Notes: a model not told the origin generated them from the letters alone. A stretch of DNA of 8,703 nt from Auritidibacter sp. Marseille-P8566 (GCA_943325595.2 CALPQA020000055.1:1-8703); one strand, 5' to 3'; positions 1-7,164 are shown, numbered from the stretch's first letter. Translations and numbers: made by a program.

Positions 1-372
1 GAAGAAAAAGAAAGTTTAAAAACAGTTTTAGAAGGATTTGTTCCAAAACAAAAATATTCAGTTCAAATGGAAGCTTTAGACAGCAATGCAGCGCCATTTA
101 TTATCACGCAACCGGAATTTATGCGAAGAATGAAAGAAATGAGTCAGTCTGGTGGTGGTGGAATGTTCGGAATGGGAAATATGCCAGAAATGTATAATTT
201 AGTGGTAAATACCAATTCTGATTTGGCTTCAAATATTTTAAATTCTACCGATAAATCAGCACAAGAAAGTTTGGTAAAACAAGCGTTAGATTTGGCTAAA
301 TTATCTCAAAACTTATTAAAAGGAGAAGAGCTTACGGCTTTTGTGAAACGTAGTTTTGAATTGATAAAATAA
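1..372 (+). CDS. htpG: Molecular chaperone HtpG (Hsp90 family), C-terminal part only
   Basis: The frame is open from base 1 with no start codon of its own, so this is the last 123 codons of a gene that begins upstream of the window. The ATG at 67 is an internal methionine. HtpG is a cytoplasmic ATP-dependent dimeric chaperone of usually about 610-630 residues, so only the C-terminal dimerisation domain is present. The recognisable signature is APFIITQPEFMRRMKEM followed by the glycine- and methionine-rich stretch GGGGMFGMGNMPEMYNLVVN, which I know from Bacteroidota HtpG proteins. The final part (SLVKQALDLAKLSQNLLKGEELTAFVKRSFELI in pieces) is an amphipathic helical tail typical of the dimer interface. 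The ATP-binding and middle domains are outside the window. It ends in TAA and is followed after 18 bases by a strong terminator, so it is the last gene of its transcript. Confidence 0.93.
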   Translation, partial: EEKESLKTVLEGFVPKQKYSVQMEALDSNAAPFIITQPEFMRRMKEMSQSGGGGMFGMGNMPEMYNLVVNTNSDLASNILNSTDKSAQESLVKQALDLAKLSQNLLKGEELTAFVKRSFELIK

Positions 373-390
373 GCAACGCCTATATTAGAA

Positions 391-425
391 AAGACCTGTG
401 AGTTGAACTTACAGGTCTTTTTTTT
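391..425. terminator. Intrinsic terminator of htpG, probably bidirectional
   Basis: The arms AAGACCTGTGAG (391-402) and CTTACAGGTCTT (408-419) pair over 12 positions with one G-T wobble around a 5-base loop. The stem is followed on the plus strand by a run of eight T (418-425). It lies just after the htpG stop. On the minus strand the same hairpin is followed by a weaker T-rich stretch, so it can also end the convergent peptidase transcript whose stop is at 446. Confidence 0.9.
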
Positions 426-445
426 ATGCACTTTTTTTCTAATTT

Positions 446-1816
446 TTATTGGATTCCGTTTTGGTCAATTAAATAAATTAATGCGGCCATCGTTGCAGCT
501 CCCAATTCTAATTCTCTTTTATTAACCGAATCAAATTTGTCATTTGCAGCGTGATGATAATCAAAATAACGTTGTGAATCTGGGTGTAATCCTGCTTTAA
601 TTATTTTAGCAGAAGTTAACGGTTCAATATCGGAACCCGAATGTCCTTTGGTGAAACTATGAATCAAATAGGGTTCGAAAAGTCCTTTCCACGTTTGTAT
701 TTTAGCCAAATTAACATCATCTGCTTCAAACGAAAATCCACGTGGAGAAAATCCTCCCAAATCACTTTCTAAAGCAAAAATATGGTTTTCATTATTCGAT
801 TTTGATAGCTCTTCGTATTTATTACCGCCTCTTCCACCGTTTTCTTCGTTCATAAATAATACTGCTCGAATCGTGTTTTTAGGTTTGTAACCAATGCTTT
901 TAAAAATATTCAACACTTCCATACTTTGCACTACTCCTGCCCCATCATCTTGTGAACCGTCGGCTAAATCCCAAGAATCAAGGTGCCCACCAACAACCAT
1001 AATTTTTTCGGGGTGCTCACTTCCTGTAATTTCACCTATAACATTATAAGATAAAACATCTTCCATAAGTTGGCAAGATTGTTTTAAATAAAATTTCAAA
1101 TTGGGGTTTGCTTTTAAGGACTTGCTTAATAACTCCGCTCCATTAGTACTAATTGCAGCCGTTGGAATATAGTTTTCTTTTGGAATGTCTCCATAACTTT
1201 GTACACCTGTATGAGGAAAATCGTCCAATCTCATATTCATGGAGCGAACAATTGTGGCAACAGCACCAAATTTAGAAGCTTCTTTTGCTCCGCCAAATCG
1301 TTGATCTACACAACCACCATAAGATGTAAAAGTTTCAATATTTTCAGGTTGCATCGGGCGATTGAAAAAAACTATTTTCCCTTTGATTTTATCAAGTCCT
1401 AATTCCGCAACTTCTTTGATAGAATGCACTTCAATTACTTCTGCAGTGATTCCCTTTTTTGGAGTTGCAATCGAACCGCCTAAAGCGCAAACGGGAATAG
1501 TTGTTTTGGTTTTATTATCTAAAATATAAGCGACTTCTTTTTCGCCGCGAACCCATTTAGGAACCATCACTTCTTGAAGGTAGACTTTGTCTAAACCAAG
1601 TGTTTCCAATTGTGCTTTGGTATATTCTACTCCTTTTTGAGCACCTTCGGAACCAGATAATCGAGCTCCAATTTTATTGGATAAATCATCCAACCAAGAA
1701 TAACATTTGGAGTTGGTTAAAGCCGATTTGTAGATTTCTTTGAATTTTAATTCGTAGTTGTTTTGCGCAAAAGAAACTATTGAAAAAAGCAATAAAACAA
1801 GAGTGATTTTTTTCAT
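446..1816 (-). CDS. Secreted M28-family zinc metallopeptidase (carboxypeptidase Q / PGCP-like)
   Basis: This 456-residue protein is probably an exported exopeptidase that removes residues from peptides with a two-zinc centre. Residues 1-17 (MKKITLVLLLFSIVSFA) are a Sec signal peptide, likely cut before Gln18. A PA-like insert domain is expected at about 115-245. The catalytic domain follows: GGHLDSWD with His278, SQDDGAG with Asp290, FMNEENGG with Glu324/Glu325, ESDLGG with Asp352, and DYHHAAND with His422. Order and spacing fit the zinc ligands and general base of the carboxypeptidase Q (plasma glutamate carboxypeptidase) branch of M28, so the enzyme looks intact. No lipobox is visible, so it should be periplasmic or secreted. 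ATG at 1816 is the only start compatible with the signal peptide. Just upstream of it is CCCC, so no Shine-Dalgarno guides it. It is separated from the upstream transporter gene by a terminator and is probably its own transcript, but I could not find a TAnnTTTG promoter for it. Substrate specificity is not readable from sequence. Confidence 0.88.
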   Translation of the reverse strand: MKKITLVLLLFSIVSFAQNNYELKFKEIYKSALTNSKCYSWLDDLSNKIGARLSGSEGAQKGVEYTKAQLETLGLDKVYLQEVMVPKWVRGEKEVAYILDNKTKTTIPVCALGGSIATPKKGITAEVIEVHSIKEVAELGLDKIKGKIVFFNRPMQPENIETFTSYGGCVDQRFGGAKEASKFGAVATIVRSMNMRLDDFPHTGVQSYGDIPKENYIPTAAISTNGAELLSKSLKANPNLKFYLKQSCQLMEDVLSYNVIGEITGSEHPEKIMVVGGHLDSWDLADGSQDDGAGVVQSMEVLNIFKSIGYKPKNTIRAVLFMNEENGGRGGNKYEELSKSNNENHIFALESDLGGFSPRGFSFEADDVNLAKIQTWKGLFEPYLIHSFTKGHSGSDIEPLTSAKIIKAGLHPDSQRYFDYHHAANDKFDSVNKRELELGAATMAALIYLIDQNGIQ

Positions 1817-1857
1817 GGGGATGTATTTATTGGATAAAAATAGTGTTTTCTTTGAAC

Positions 1858-1890
1858 AAAAAAAAGGGCTTGAAAATTTACAAGCCCTTT
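1858..1890 (-). terminator. Intrinsic terminator of the sugar transporter gene
   Basis: A perfect 10-bp stem, AAAGGGCTTG (1863-1872) with CAAGCCCTTT (1881-1890), encloses an 8-base loop. Eight A on the plus strand (1858-1865) give a U tract after the hairpin on the minus strand. It lies 24 bases beyond the transporter stop at 1915 and before the peptidase start at 1816, and so separates the two transcripts. Confidence 0.88.
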
Positions 1891-1914
1891 AATTAATATA
1901 ATAAATAGTATGGA

Positions 1915-3351
1915 TTAATGTCCACCTGAAACTGGTTTGTCAAAATCAATTCCTTGACTTCTCAAGATTCCGCTTACTTTCCAAGCATAAAAAGCCAAGT
2001 AAGCAAAACATACAACACCAACGATATAACTGCTTTGAATTCCGATACTTTCAGAAATAAATCCTTGTAACCAGCTCACTATTCCACCACCCATAATCAT
2101 CATAATTAAGAAACTACTTCCTTGACTGGTGTTTTTTCCTAATCCACTAATTGCTAGTGTAAAAATACAAGGCCATAAAGTGCTACAAAACAAACCTACA
2201 CTTGTAAAAGCGTAAACGCTTGTCATTCCAGTAGTTGTGATACCTATTAATAAGGCAACAATTCCTAAAGAAGAGAACAGTAGCAACATTCTTGCAGGAT
2301 TTCCTTTGCTTAAAATATCGGCTGCTATTAATACTAAAATGATTAATCCATAAACATAAAATGGTGTTAAGTCATGTTTTGCAATAGCATTTACCATTAA
2401 AAATACTCCGAAAGCCAAATAAGGCGCAATGAATTTTAATATTTTTTGCATGCTTAAATCATTTGTAAAAGCGCCAACAGCTCCAGTCCAACGACCAATC
2501 ATTAAACTCGCCCAATACAATGAAATATAAGGTGCGATGTCTTGCGTTAGAAACCCTAATTTAGACTCCATATAAGCTGGGAGATTACTTGCAGTCGAAA
2601 CTTCAACTCCAACGTATACGAAGATTGCTATCATACCCATGATTAATTGAGGGTATTTCAAAGCCGAACTTCTTGAAGAATTTGCATCATTTTCTACTTC
2701 AACAGCAGCTGTAGGTTTGTCTGGAAGTGATGAAAATTTCAATAATATAGCAACTAATAAAAAAGCTAATCCTAATACTAAGTATGGGATTTTAACGCTT
2801 TCGATACTCATTTCAGTATTTGCACCAGCACTTGATCCAAAAATAGCAAAACTCACAACCAAGGGACCTATTGTAGTTCCGAAGTTATTAATTCCTCCTG
2901 CTAATGTTAATCGTTGTGAACCTGTAGTGATTGGTCCTAAAGCAATCGCTAGTGGGTTTGCTACTGTTTGTTGTAACGAAAATCCTAAAGCTACAATGAA
3001 CAATCCTGATAACATTAATGGAAAAGAACCCGTATTTGCAGCTGGATAAAACAATAATGTTCCTAAAGCAGAAATTCCTAAACCTAAAGCCAAACCATTT
3101 TTATATCCAATTTTATTTACTAAATCTTGTTTCATCAAAAGTGAAATTCCCATATAAATCAAGGAACCTACAGTGTAAGCAATATAAAATGCTAATGAAA
3201 CTAATTGGCTTTGACCTTGAGTCAGATCAAAAGCTTTTTTAAATACTGGAATTAAAATGTCATTACTTGCGGCCACAAAACCCCAAAAGAAAAAAACAAT
3301 AACTAGAGGAATAAATTGTCCCCATTTGGTTTGAACATTTTCTGAATTCAT
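1915..3351 (-). CDS. Sugar MFS transporter (FucP/GluP-like, sugar:H+ symporter)
   Basis: This is a 478-residue inner-membrane protein with about 12 hydrophobic segments. It belongs to the FHS branch of the major facilitator superfamily, which takes up glucose, galactose, fucose or N-acetylglucosamine with protons. Family signatures are FFFWGFVAASNDILIPVFKK at 20-39, with Asp31 near the position of the proton-coupling Asp46 of E. coli FucP; QTVANPLAIALGP at 128-140; GGINNFGTTIGPL at 152-164; and MGGGIVSWLQGFISE near the C-terminus (420-434). At the place of FucP Glu135 this protein has Gln128 (QTVANP instead of ETAANP). As I recall this is usual in the glucose/galactose and NagP-like members, so I do not call it fucP. 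A hydrophilic loop at about 208-232 joins the two six-helix halves. Start ATG 3351 follows an A-rich leader (CCAAAATTT). The upstream neighbour on the same strand is a GH97 alpha-glucosidase, which makes glucose the most likely substrate; this is inferred from context only. Confidence 0.86.
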   Translation of the reverse strand: MNSENVQTKWGQFIPLVIVFFFWGFVAASNDILIPVFKKAFDLTQGQSQLVSLAFYIAYTVGSLIYMGISLLMKQDLVNKIGYKNGLALGLGISALGTLLFYPAANTGSFPLMLSGLFIVALGFSLQQTVANPLAIALGPITTGSQRLTLAGGINNFGTTIGPLVVSFAIFGSSAGANTEMSIESVKIPYLVLGLAFLLVAILLKFSSLPDKPTAAVEVENDANSSRSSALKYPQLIMGMIAIFVYVGVEVSTASNLPAYMESKLGFLTQDIAPYISLYWASLMIGRWTGAVGAFTNDLSMQKILKFIAPYLAFGVFLMVNAIAKHDLTPFYVYGLIILVLIAADILSKGNPARMLLLFSSLGIVALLIGITTTGMTSVYAFTSVGLFCSTLWPCIFTLAISGLGKNTSQGSSFLIMMIMGGGIVSWLQGFISESIGIQSSYIVGVVCFAYLAFYAWKVSGILRSQGIDFDKPVSGGH

Positions 3352-3515
3352 AAATTTTGGTTTAAAAAGTTAATTAATAGATTTAGGTTACACTTATTTT
3401 ATTATTCATAATCCTATATGTAAAATAGAATACTAATAAAAATAATTGTTAATTTTTGATAAATATACATTTATAAAGAAATATCACAACAAATTAAAAA
3501 CATTAAGTTATTAAC

Positions 3516-3527
3516 GAAAACGATTTC
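3516..3527. promoter_or_regulatory. Candidate LacI-family operator in the 223-bp gap between GH97 and the transporter
   Basis: GAAAACGATTTC is a 12-base palindrome with one mismatched pair and a central CG, the form typical of LacI/GalR-family operators. It lies 165 bases upstream of the transporter ATG and 48 bases past the GH97 stop. On the minus strand it is followed after 18-19 bases by TAATTTG, which resembles the -7 element but lacks one base of TAnnTTTG, so the site could overlap a promoter. The rest of the gap (3352-3574) is AT-rich. I see no intrinsic terminator for GH97, no small gene and no tRNA in it, so some read-through from GH97 into the transporter is possible. No regulator gene lies in the window. 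Confidence 0.4.
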
Positions 3528-3574
3528 TTATGAAGTTTTATATGTCAAATAGCGTCTTTTTCTTTATTATAAAG

Positions 3575-5680
3575 CTACTTTTTTAAGAGTTCAAAACTAA
3601 TTGCTGTTCCTCCTCCCGGGGCAAGATTTAATTTAAGTTTAGATTTTGAAGTCACAACAACCGTTTTGATTGTATATGCTATTGGATTGTTTTTCCAATC
3701 GGCAGTATTTGCATCTGCATATATAATTGCTTTGTACTTCTTATTAGGGTTAAGAAACCCCAATTCAATTTCAGATTTACGGGCATTTTCATCTGTAATT
3801 GCGCCTAAAAACCAACTTTCCTTTCCCTTGGCTTTTCTAGCAATTGTAAGGTAATCTCCTGGCTCTGCTTCTAAATAAATACTTTCTTGCCAATCTACGG
3901 CTACATCTTTTATGAATTGAAAAGCATCCGGATATTTTTCATAATTTTCGGGTAAATCAGCAGCCATTTGTAACGGAGAATACATTGTAACATATAGAGC
4001 CAATTGTTTTGCTAATGTCGTGTGAACTTGTTCTGTTTTATTTTTGTCATATATATTCATCTTGATTTCAAAAATCCCAGGTGTATAATCCATTGGACCG
4101 CCTAAAAGACGTGTAAATGGCAAAATAGTTTCATGCATAGGAGGATTTCCATAACTCCAAGCATTAAATTCATTGCCACGAGCAGCTTCGGCTGCAATAT
4201 AATTAGGGTAAGTTCGCCCATAACCTGTTAAATGAGAACTTTCGTGAGAATTAACCATTAACTTATAATCTGCAGCCCTTCTTGCAACAAAATTAAAATG
4301 ATTGACCATTGATTGACCATCATGAAATTCACCACGTGGAATAATTCTCCCAACATAACCTGTTTTAACAGCAGGATATCCATATTTCTTCATGTTTTCG
4401 AAAGCACGGTCTAAATGTCTTTCATAGTTTGAAACAGAACCTGAAGTTTCATGATGCATGATCATTTTTACTCCTTTAGATTTTGCATAATCGGTTACCT
4501 CCTTGATATTAAAATCTGGATAAGGCGTTACAAAATCAAATACCTCATCTTTCCAATTCCCAAACCAATCTTCCCAACCCGTATTCCATCCTTCAACTAA
4601 CACACCATCAAAACCGTTTTTCGCAGCAAAATCAATGTATCTTTTAGTATTGTCTGTGGTTGCTCCGTGTTTCCCAGAAGGTTTTAATTCGGAGTTTGCA
4701 GCATTCAGTGCATTTTGAGAACCTGCATAATCCCAAGTAGATTTACCTACATGCATTTCCCACCAAATCCCAACATATTTCATAGGTTTTATATATGAAG
4801 TGTCATCTAATTTGCATGGTTCATTAAGATTTAACACCATTTTTGAACTGACAATTTTTCTCGCATCATCACTAATCATTATAGTTCTCCATGGAGAAAC
4901 GCATGGAGTTTGCAAATAGGCTTTGTCTCCAATAGCATTTTGAACTAAATGAGATTTTAGTTTATAATTAGTAACATCCGCATCTAAATGCATTATGGGG
5001 TAATTTACTACTGCAGCTTCAAATATATTTAAATATAAATTAGATGCCGATTTCATCATCAATGGGGATTGAATTACGTATTTTCCAGCAATTGATTTAA
5101 CACCAATTCCATTATTCAAATTGATTTTTTCGGTATTTATTTCAGAAAACAAAGTTTCATTATAATCGTATTCTTGACTATCAAAATCTCCAGGAATCCA
5201 AAAAACTTTATGATTTCCTACCAAATTAAATTCAGAAACTTCATCAGATATTATAAAATAATTCAAGTCTTTTTGTTGGGGAAAATCATATCTAAAAGCA
5301 ACACCTTCGTTGAAAACCCTGAAAATAATATTTATTTTTTTATTGGTTTCAGTTTGCAATAGAGCAACTTTCAACTCGTTGTAATTATTAACAATAGTAG
5401 ATTGTTCGCCCAAAACTGGATGCCATGATTCATTAAATTCAGTTGCACTAGAATTTACAATTGAAAATTTTGAGATAAAATCACCCCCGGCTTTGAGTTT
5501 AATTCCGAGAAAACTCTCAGATATAACAGCCTTATTTTTATACGTTATGGAATAACATGGTTTTCCTGAAGTTCCAATTTTAAAATCAAGTACAATATCT
5601 TTTGACGGAGATACAATACTTTGTGCGTTAATAATTCCAGTAAAAGCTAGTACTAAAGCTAAGAAAAGGATTTTTTTCAT
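3575..5680 (-). CDS. susB: Glycoside hydrolase family 97 alpha-glucosidase (SusB-like, inverting type)
   Basis: This exported enzyme of 701 residues hydrolyses alpha-glucosidic bonds and releases glucose, probably from malto-oligosaccharides. Residues 1-19 (MKKILFLALVLAFTGIINA) form a signal peptide, cut before Gln20. The N-terminal beta-sandwich is followed by the catalytic barrel (about 300-560) and a C-terminal beta domain. Numbered from this start, the key acids align with those of Bacteroides SusB: Glu411 in HHETSGS (SusB Glu439), Glu480 in VNSHESS (Glu508), Glu498 in AAEAARG (Glu526, calcium) and Glu504 in RGNEF (Glu532, general acid), with the same spacings of 69 and 24. This is the inverting alpha-glucosidase pattern, not the retaining alpha-galactosidase pattern. 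The segments RLLGGPMDYTPGIFE and LALYVTMYSPLQMAADLPEN are near-diagnostic for GH97. The frame stays open to a TTG at 5707, but that TTG is part of the -7 promoter element and the extra nine residues would precede the signal peptide, so ATG 5680 is the better start. No susC/susD genes accompany it; a sugar symporter follows on the same strand. Confidence 0.94.
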   Translation of the reverse strand: MKKILFLALVLAFTGIINAQSIVSPSKDIVLDFKIGTSGKPCYSITYKNKAVISESFLGIKLKAGGDFISKFSIVNSSATEFNESWHPVLGEQSTIVNNYNELKVALLQTETNKKINIIFRVFNEGVAFRYDFPQQKDLNYFIISDEVSEFNLVGNHKVFWIPGDFDSQEYDYNETLFSEINTEKINLNNGIGVKSIAGKYVIQSPLMMKSASNLYLNIFEAAVVNYPIMHLDADVTNYKLKSHLVQNAIGDKAYLQTPCVSPWRTIMISDDARKIVSSKMVLNLNEPCKLDDTSYIKPMKYVGIWWEMHVGKSTWDYAGSQNALNAANSELKPSGKHGATTDNTKRYIDFAAKNGFDGVLVEGWNTGWEDWFGNWKDEVFDFVTPYPDFNIKEVTDYAKSKGVKMIMHHETSGSVSNYERHLDRAFENMKKYGYPAVKTGYVGRIIPRGEFHDGQSMVNHFNFVARRAADYKLMVNSHESSHLTGYGRTYPNYIAAEAARGNEFNAWSYGNPPMHETILPFTRLLGGPMDYTPGIFEIKMNIYDKNKTEQVHTTLAKQLALYVTMYSPLQMAADLPENYEKYPDAFQFIKDVAVDWQESIYLEAEPGDYLTIARKAKGKESWFLGAITDENARKSEIELGFLNPNKKYKAIIYADANTADWKNNPIAYTIKTVVVTSKSKLKLNLAPGGGTAISFELLKK

Positions 5681-5704
5681 ACTATTTTTTTGTCTTTTGT
5701 AATT

Positions 5705-5712
5705 CAAATATA
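5705..5712 (-). promoter_or_regulatory. -7 promoter element of the GH97 gene
   Basis: On the minus strand this reads TATATTTG, an exact match to the Bacteroidota -7 consensus TAnnTTTG. It ends 25 bases before ATG 5680, which leaves a leader of roughly 20 nt rich in A (GACAAAAAAATAGT). No good TTTG lies at the expected -33 spacing, so the element is only half supported. Its last three bases are the TTG at 5707-5705 that would otherwise be taken as the start codon. Confidence 0.6.
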
Positions 5713-5743
5713 ATGAAACAAAAATCTAATCTCATTAAAATAT

Positions 5744-5769
5744 AAAAAAATGCTTCTTTATGAAGCATT
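5744..5769 (-). terminator. Intrinsic terminator of the saccharopine dehydrogenase-like gene
   Basis: A perfect 8-bp stem, AATGCTTC (5749-5756) with GAAGCATT (5762-5769), has a 5-base loop. On the minus strand it is followed by a run of T (plus-strand A at 5744-5750). It starts seven bases past the stop of the gene ending at 5776 and precedes the GH97 promoter, so GH97 has its own transcript. Confidence 0.9.
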
Positions 5770-5775
5770 AAATCT

Positions 5776-6978
5776 TTATTTTGCTTCTACATAGTCTTGT
5801 AAGTAATGAAATCTTTCTGTTAGTTTGCCATTTTCGGTCATTTTGGCTCTTTGTAAAATTCCGTCTTTATCACCATTAAAAAAAGCAGGTATTACATGTT
5901 TCATGAACATTTCTCCAAATCCTTCGCTGGCATCTTTAGGGAGTTCGCAAGGTAAATTATCAACTGACATTACGACAATTGCAGCAGGGTGAAAAACATC
6001 AACTTCTTTATTTTCACTTGGCAAATACCCAAATAAAGGTTCAGCAATTGTTGATGCTTTTATAGTACATGCAATTGGGCCATTGACATCACAAGAAATA
6101 TCAGCAACAACTTTTATTTTACAATCGTTGGCTTGTAGCATTTCTCTTGTCAGTATATATGGTGCATCATTTCCATAAAAATGTCCTGCTATGAAAATAT
6201 CAGATACTTTTGTAAACCTTTCAAAATCTGAAGTATATTGAGTAGGATTGGCATAGAAATCATTCTTTCCTAAATCCTGACCATCCTTTCTTTTGTTGTA
6301 ATCTAAAACATCTATTTGAACATATACTGGTTCGGAATAGTTTTTCGAAAGGAAATTTTCAACAGAAACTTCCTTGATTTTAATGGCATCTAAAATTTCT
6401 TTGGCACCGTTACCAACTTTACCACAACCGGTTAAAACGATTTTTATAGGAGGCAAAATTTGTCTTTTTAGTTTAGCAACTAAATCCTCTTTTCCAGAAA
6501 GCGTTTCTGCTTTTGGAACAGTAAATAACCCGAATTTAATCCCAAAAGCTCTAAAAGCATTATAAGTACCTACAATTCCTGCATACCGACCAAAACCAAT
6601 TAACCGATTAAAATCCTTGTCAACAATCGTCTCATGATCATAAAAATCGATATTCTTTTCAAGAATGGCTTGAAGCAACTTTCTGTTGTAGGGTTGTTTC
6701 TTTATAGTATGGGAAAAAAAGAAATATTTTTTATTTGGAATTAAAGCTTCAATTGGCACTTCTTTTACACCAAATAACACATCACAACTTGACATATCTG
6801 TAGTAACTTCAATACCTAAGTTAGAATACTCTTCGTCTTTGAAAATGCGAATATCTGAACTTTCAACTACTATTTCCGCTTGTGGATATTCTTGTTTCAA
6901 TCGCACTAATTCATTTGGCGAGAATACTACTCTTCTATCAGGTGGATTTTTTCTTTCTTTTATAATTCCGAACTTCAT
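5776..6978 (-). CDS. NAD(P)-dependent oxidoreductase of the saccharopine dehydrogenase / lysine-ketoglutarate reductase type
   Basis: This cytoplasmic protein of 400 residues has the alanine dehydrogenase/transhydrogenase-like fold (AlaDh/PNT N-terminal domain plus Rossmann domain). It resembles single-domain Lys1-type saccharopine dehydrogenase and the LKR half of plant and animal bifunctional enzymes, which interconvert lysine plus 2-oxoglutarate and saccharopine. Visible matches are FGIIKERKNPPDRRVVFSPN at 3-22, GVKEVP with Lys72, FFFSHTIKKQPYN with His90, and GFGRYAGIVGTYNAF at 128-142. Lys72 and His90 sit where Lys77 and His96 act in yeast Lys1. The dinucleotide loop is LTGCGKVGNGA (182-192, GxGxxG), and ADISCDVNG (292-300) matches the DxSxD segment of the family. 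No partner glutamate-forming saccharopine dehydrogenase lies in the window. Flavobacteria normally make lysine by the diaminopimelate route, so lysine breakdown or a different amino-acid substrate is possible. Start ATG 6978 follows a leader containing AAAGGGAAA and a strong promoter at 7006-7036. The family assignment is firm; the reaction is not. Confidence 0.82.
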   Translation of the reverse strand: MKFGIIKERKNPPDRRVVFSPNELVRLKQEYPQAEIVVESSDIRIFKDEEYSNLGIEVTTDMSSCDVLFGVKEVPIEALIPNKKYFFFSHTIKKQPYNRKLLQAILEKNIDFYDHETIVDKDFNRLIGFGRYAGIVGTYNAFRAFGIKFGLFTVPKAETLSGKEDLVAKLKRQILPPIKIVLTGCGKVGNGAKEILDAIKIKEVSVENFLSKNYSEPVYVQIDVLDYNKRKDGQDLGKNDFYANPTQYTSDFERFTKVSDIFIAGHFYGNDAPYILTREMLQANDCKIKVVADISCDVNGPIACTIKASTIAEPLFGYLPSENKEVDVFHPAAIVVMSVDNLPCELPKDASEGFGEMFMKHVIPAFFNGDKDGILQRAKMTENGKLTERFHYLQDYVEAK

Positions 6979-7005
6979 CTACTATTTCCCTTTATTAATT
7001 CCTGT

Positions 7006-7036
7006 CAAAAGTAAGATTAACGCCGTCGTTGTCAAA
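7006..7036 (-). promoter_or_regulatory. Bacteroidota housekeeping promoter of the saccharopine dehydrogenase-like gene
   Basis: On the minus strand TTTG (7036-7033), a 19-base spacer and TACTTTTG (7013-7006) match the TTTG-N19-TAnnTTTG consensus exactly. The -7 element ends 27 bases before ATG 6978, giving a leader of about 20 nt. A GC-rich near-palindrome fills most of the spacer. Confidence 0.8.
7019..7030. promoter_or_regulatory. Candidate operator inside the promoter spacer
   Basis: AACGCCGTCGTT is a 12-base palindrome with one mismatched pair. It is clearly GC-richer (7 of 12) than the surrounding AT-rich intergenic DNA and lies entirely between the -33 and -7 elements of the promoter at 7006-7036. 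A protein bound there would block RNA polymerase. The binding protein is unknown, and a short palindrome can occur by chance. Confidence 0.35.
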
Positions 7037-7133
7037 ATTTATTTTCAACAAAATAAAAGTTACTAAACATTGAAAAACAGAAGATTGACATAAAAGCCAT
7101 AGTTGATTTAGAAAATGTTTAACTAATTAGGTC

Positions 7134-7164
7134 TTTGATAATTTATTTCTTTCCTATATATTTG
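7134..7164 (+). promoter_or_regulatory. Bacteroidota housekeeping promoter of the serine hydrolase gene
   Basis: TTTG (7134-7137), a spacer of exactly 19 bases and TATATTTG (7157-7164) match the TTTG-N19-TAnnTTTG consensus. The element ends 17 bases before ATG 7182, so the leader is only about 10-13 nt, A/T-rich and without a Shine-Dalgarno sequence. It is divergent to the promoter at 7006-7036; the roughly 97 bases between them hold no gene. Confidence 0.8.

Noticed and set aside
1199..1402. Plus-strand open frame of 67 codons
   Set aside because: It lies wholly opposite the M28 peptidase, has no promoter or family motif, and reads as the antisense of a conserved coding stretch.
2717..3242. 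Two plus-strand open frames (2717-3049 and 3018-3242)
   Set aside because: Both are opposite conserved helices of the MFS transporter. Their translations show no domain or signal, and no promoter precedes them.
1915..3351. Naming the transporter fucP
   Set aside because: Gln128 replaces the acidic residue typical of FucP, and the neighbour is an alpha-glucosidase with no fucose genes nearby.
3559..3577. Inverted repeat CTTTATAATAAAG after the GH97 stop as a terminator
   Set aside because: The stem is only A/T-rich with practically no loop and no GC clamp, so it is too weak to call.
3666..3854. Plus-strand frame with a hydrophobic start resembling a small membrane protein
   Set aside because: It is the reverse reading of the GH97 C-terminal domain, and its hydrophobicity follows from AT-rich antisense codons.
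6839..7066. Plus-strand frame reaching into the divergent intergenic region
   Set aside because: It begins inside the LKR-like gene, crosses that gene's start and promoter, and shows no family features.
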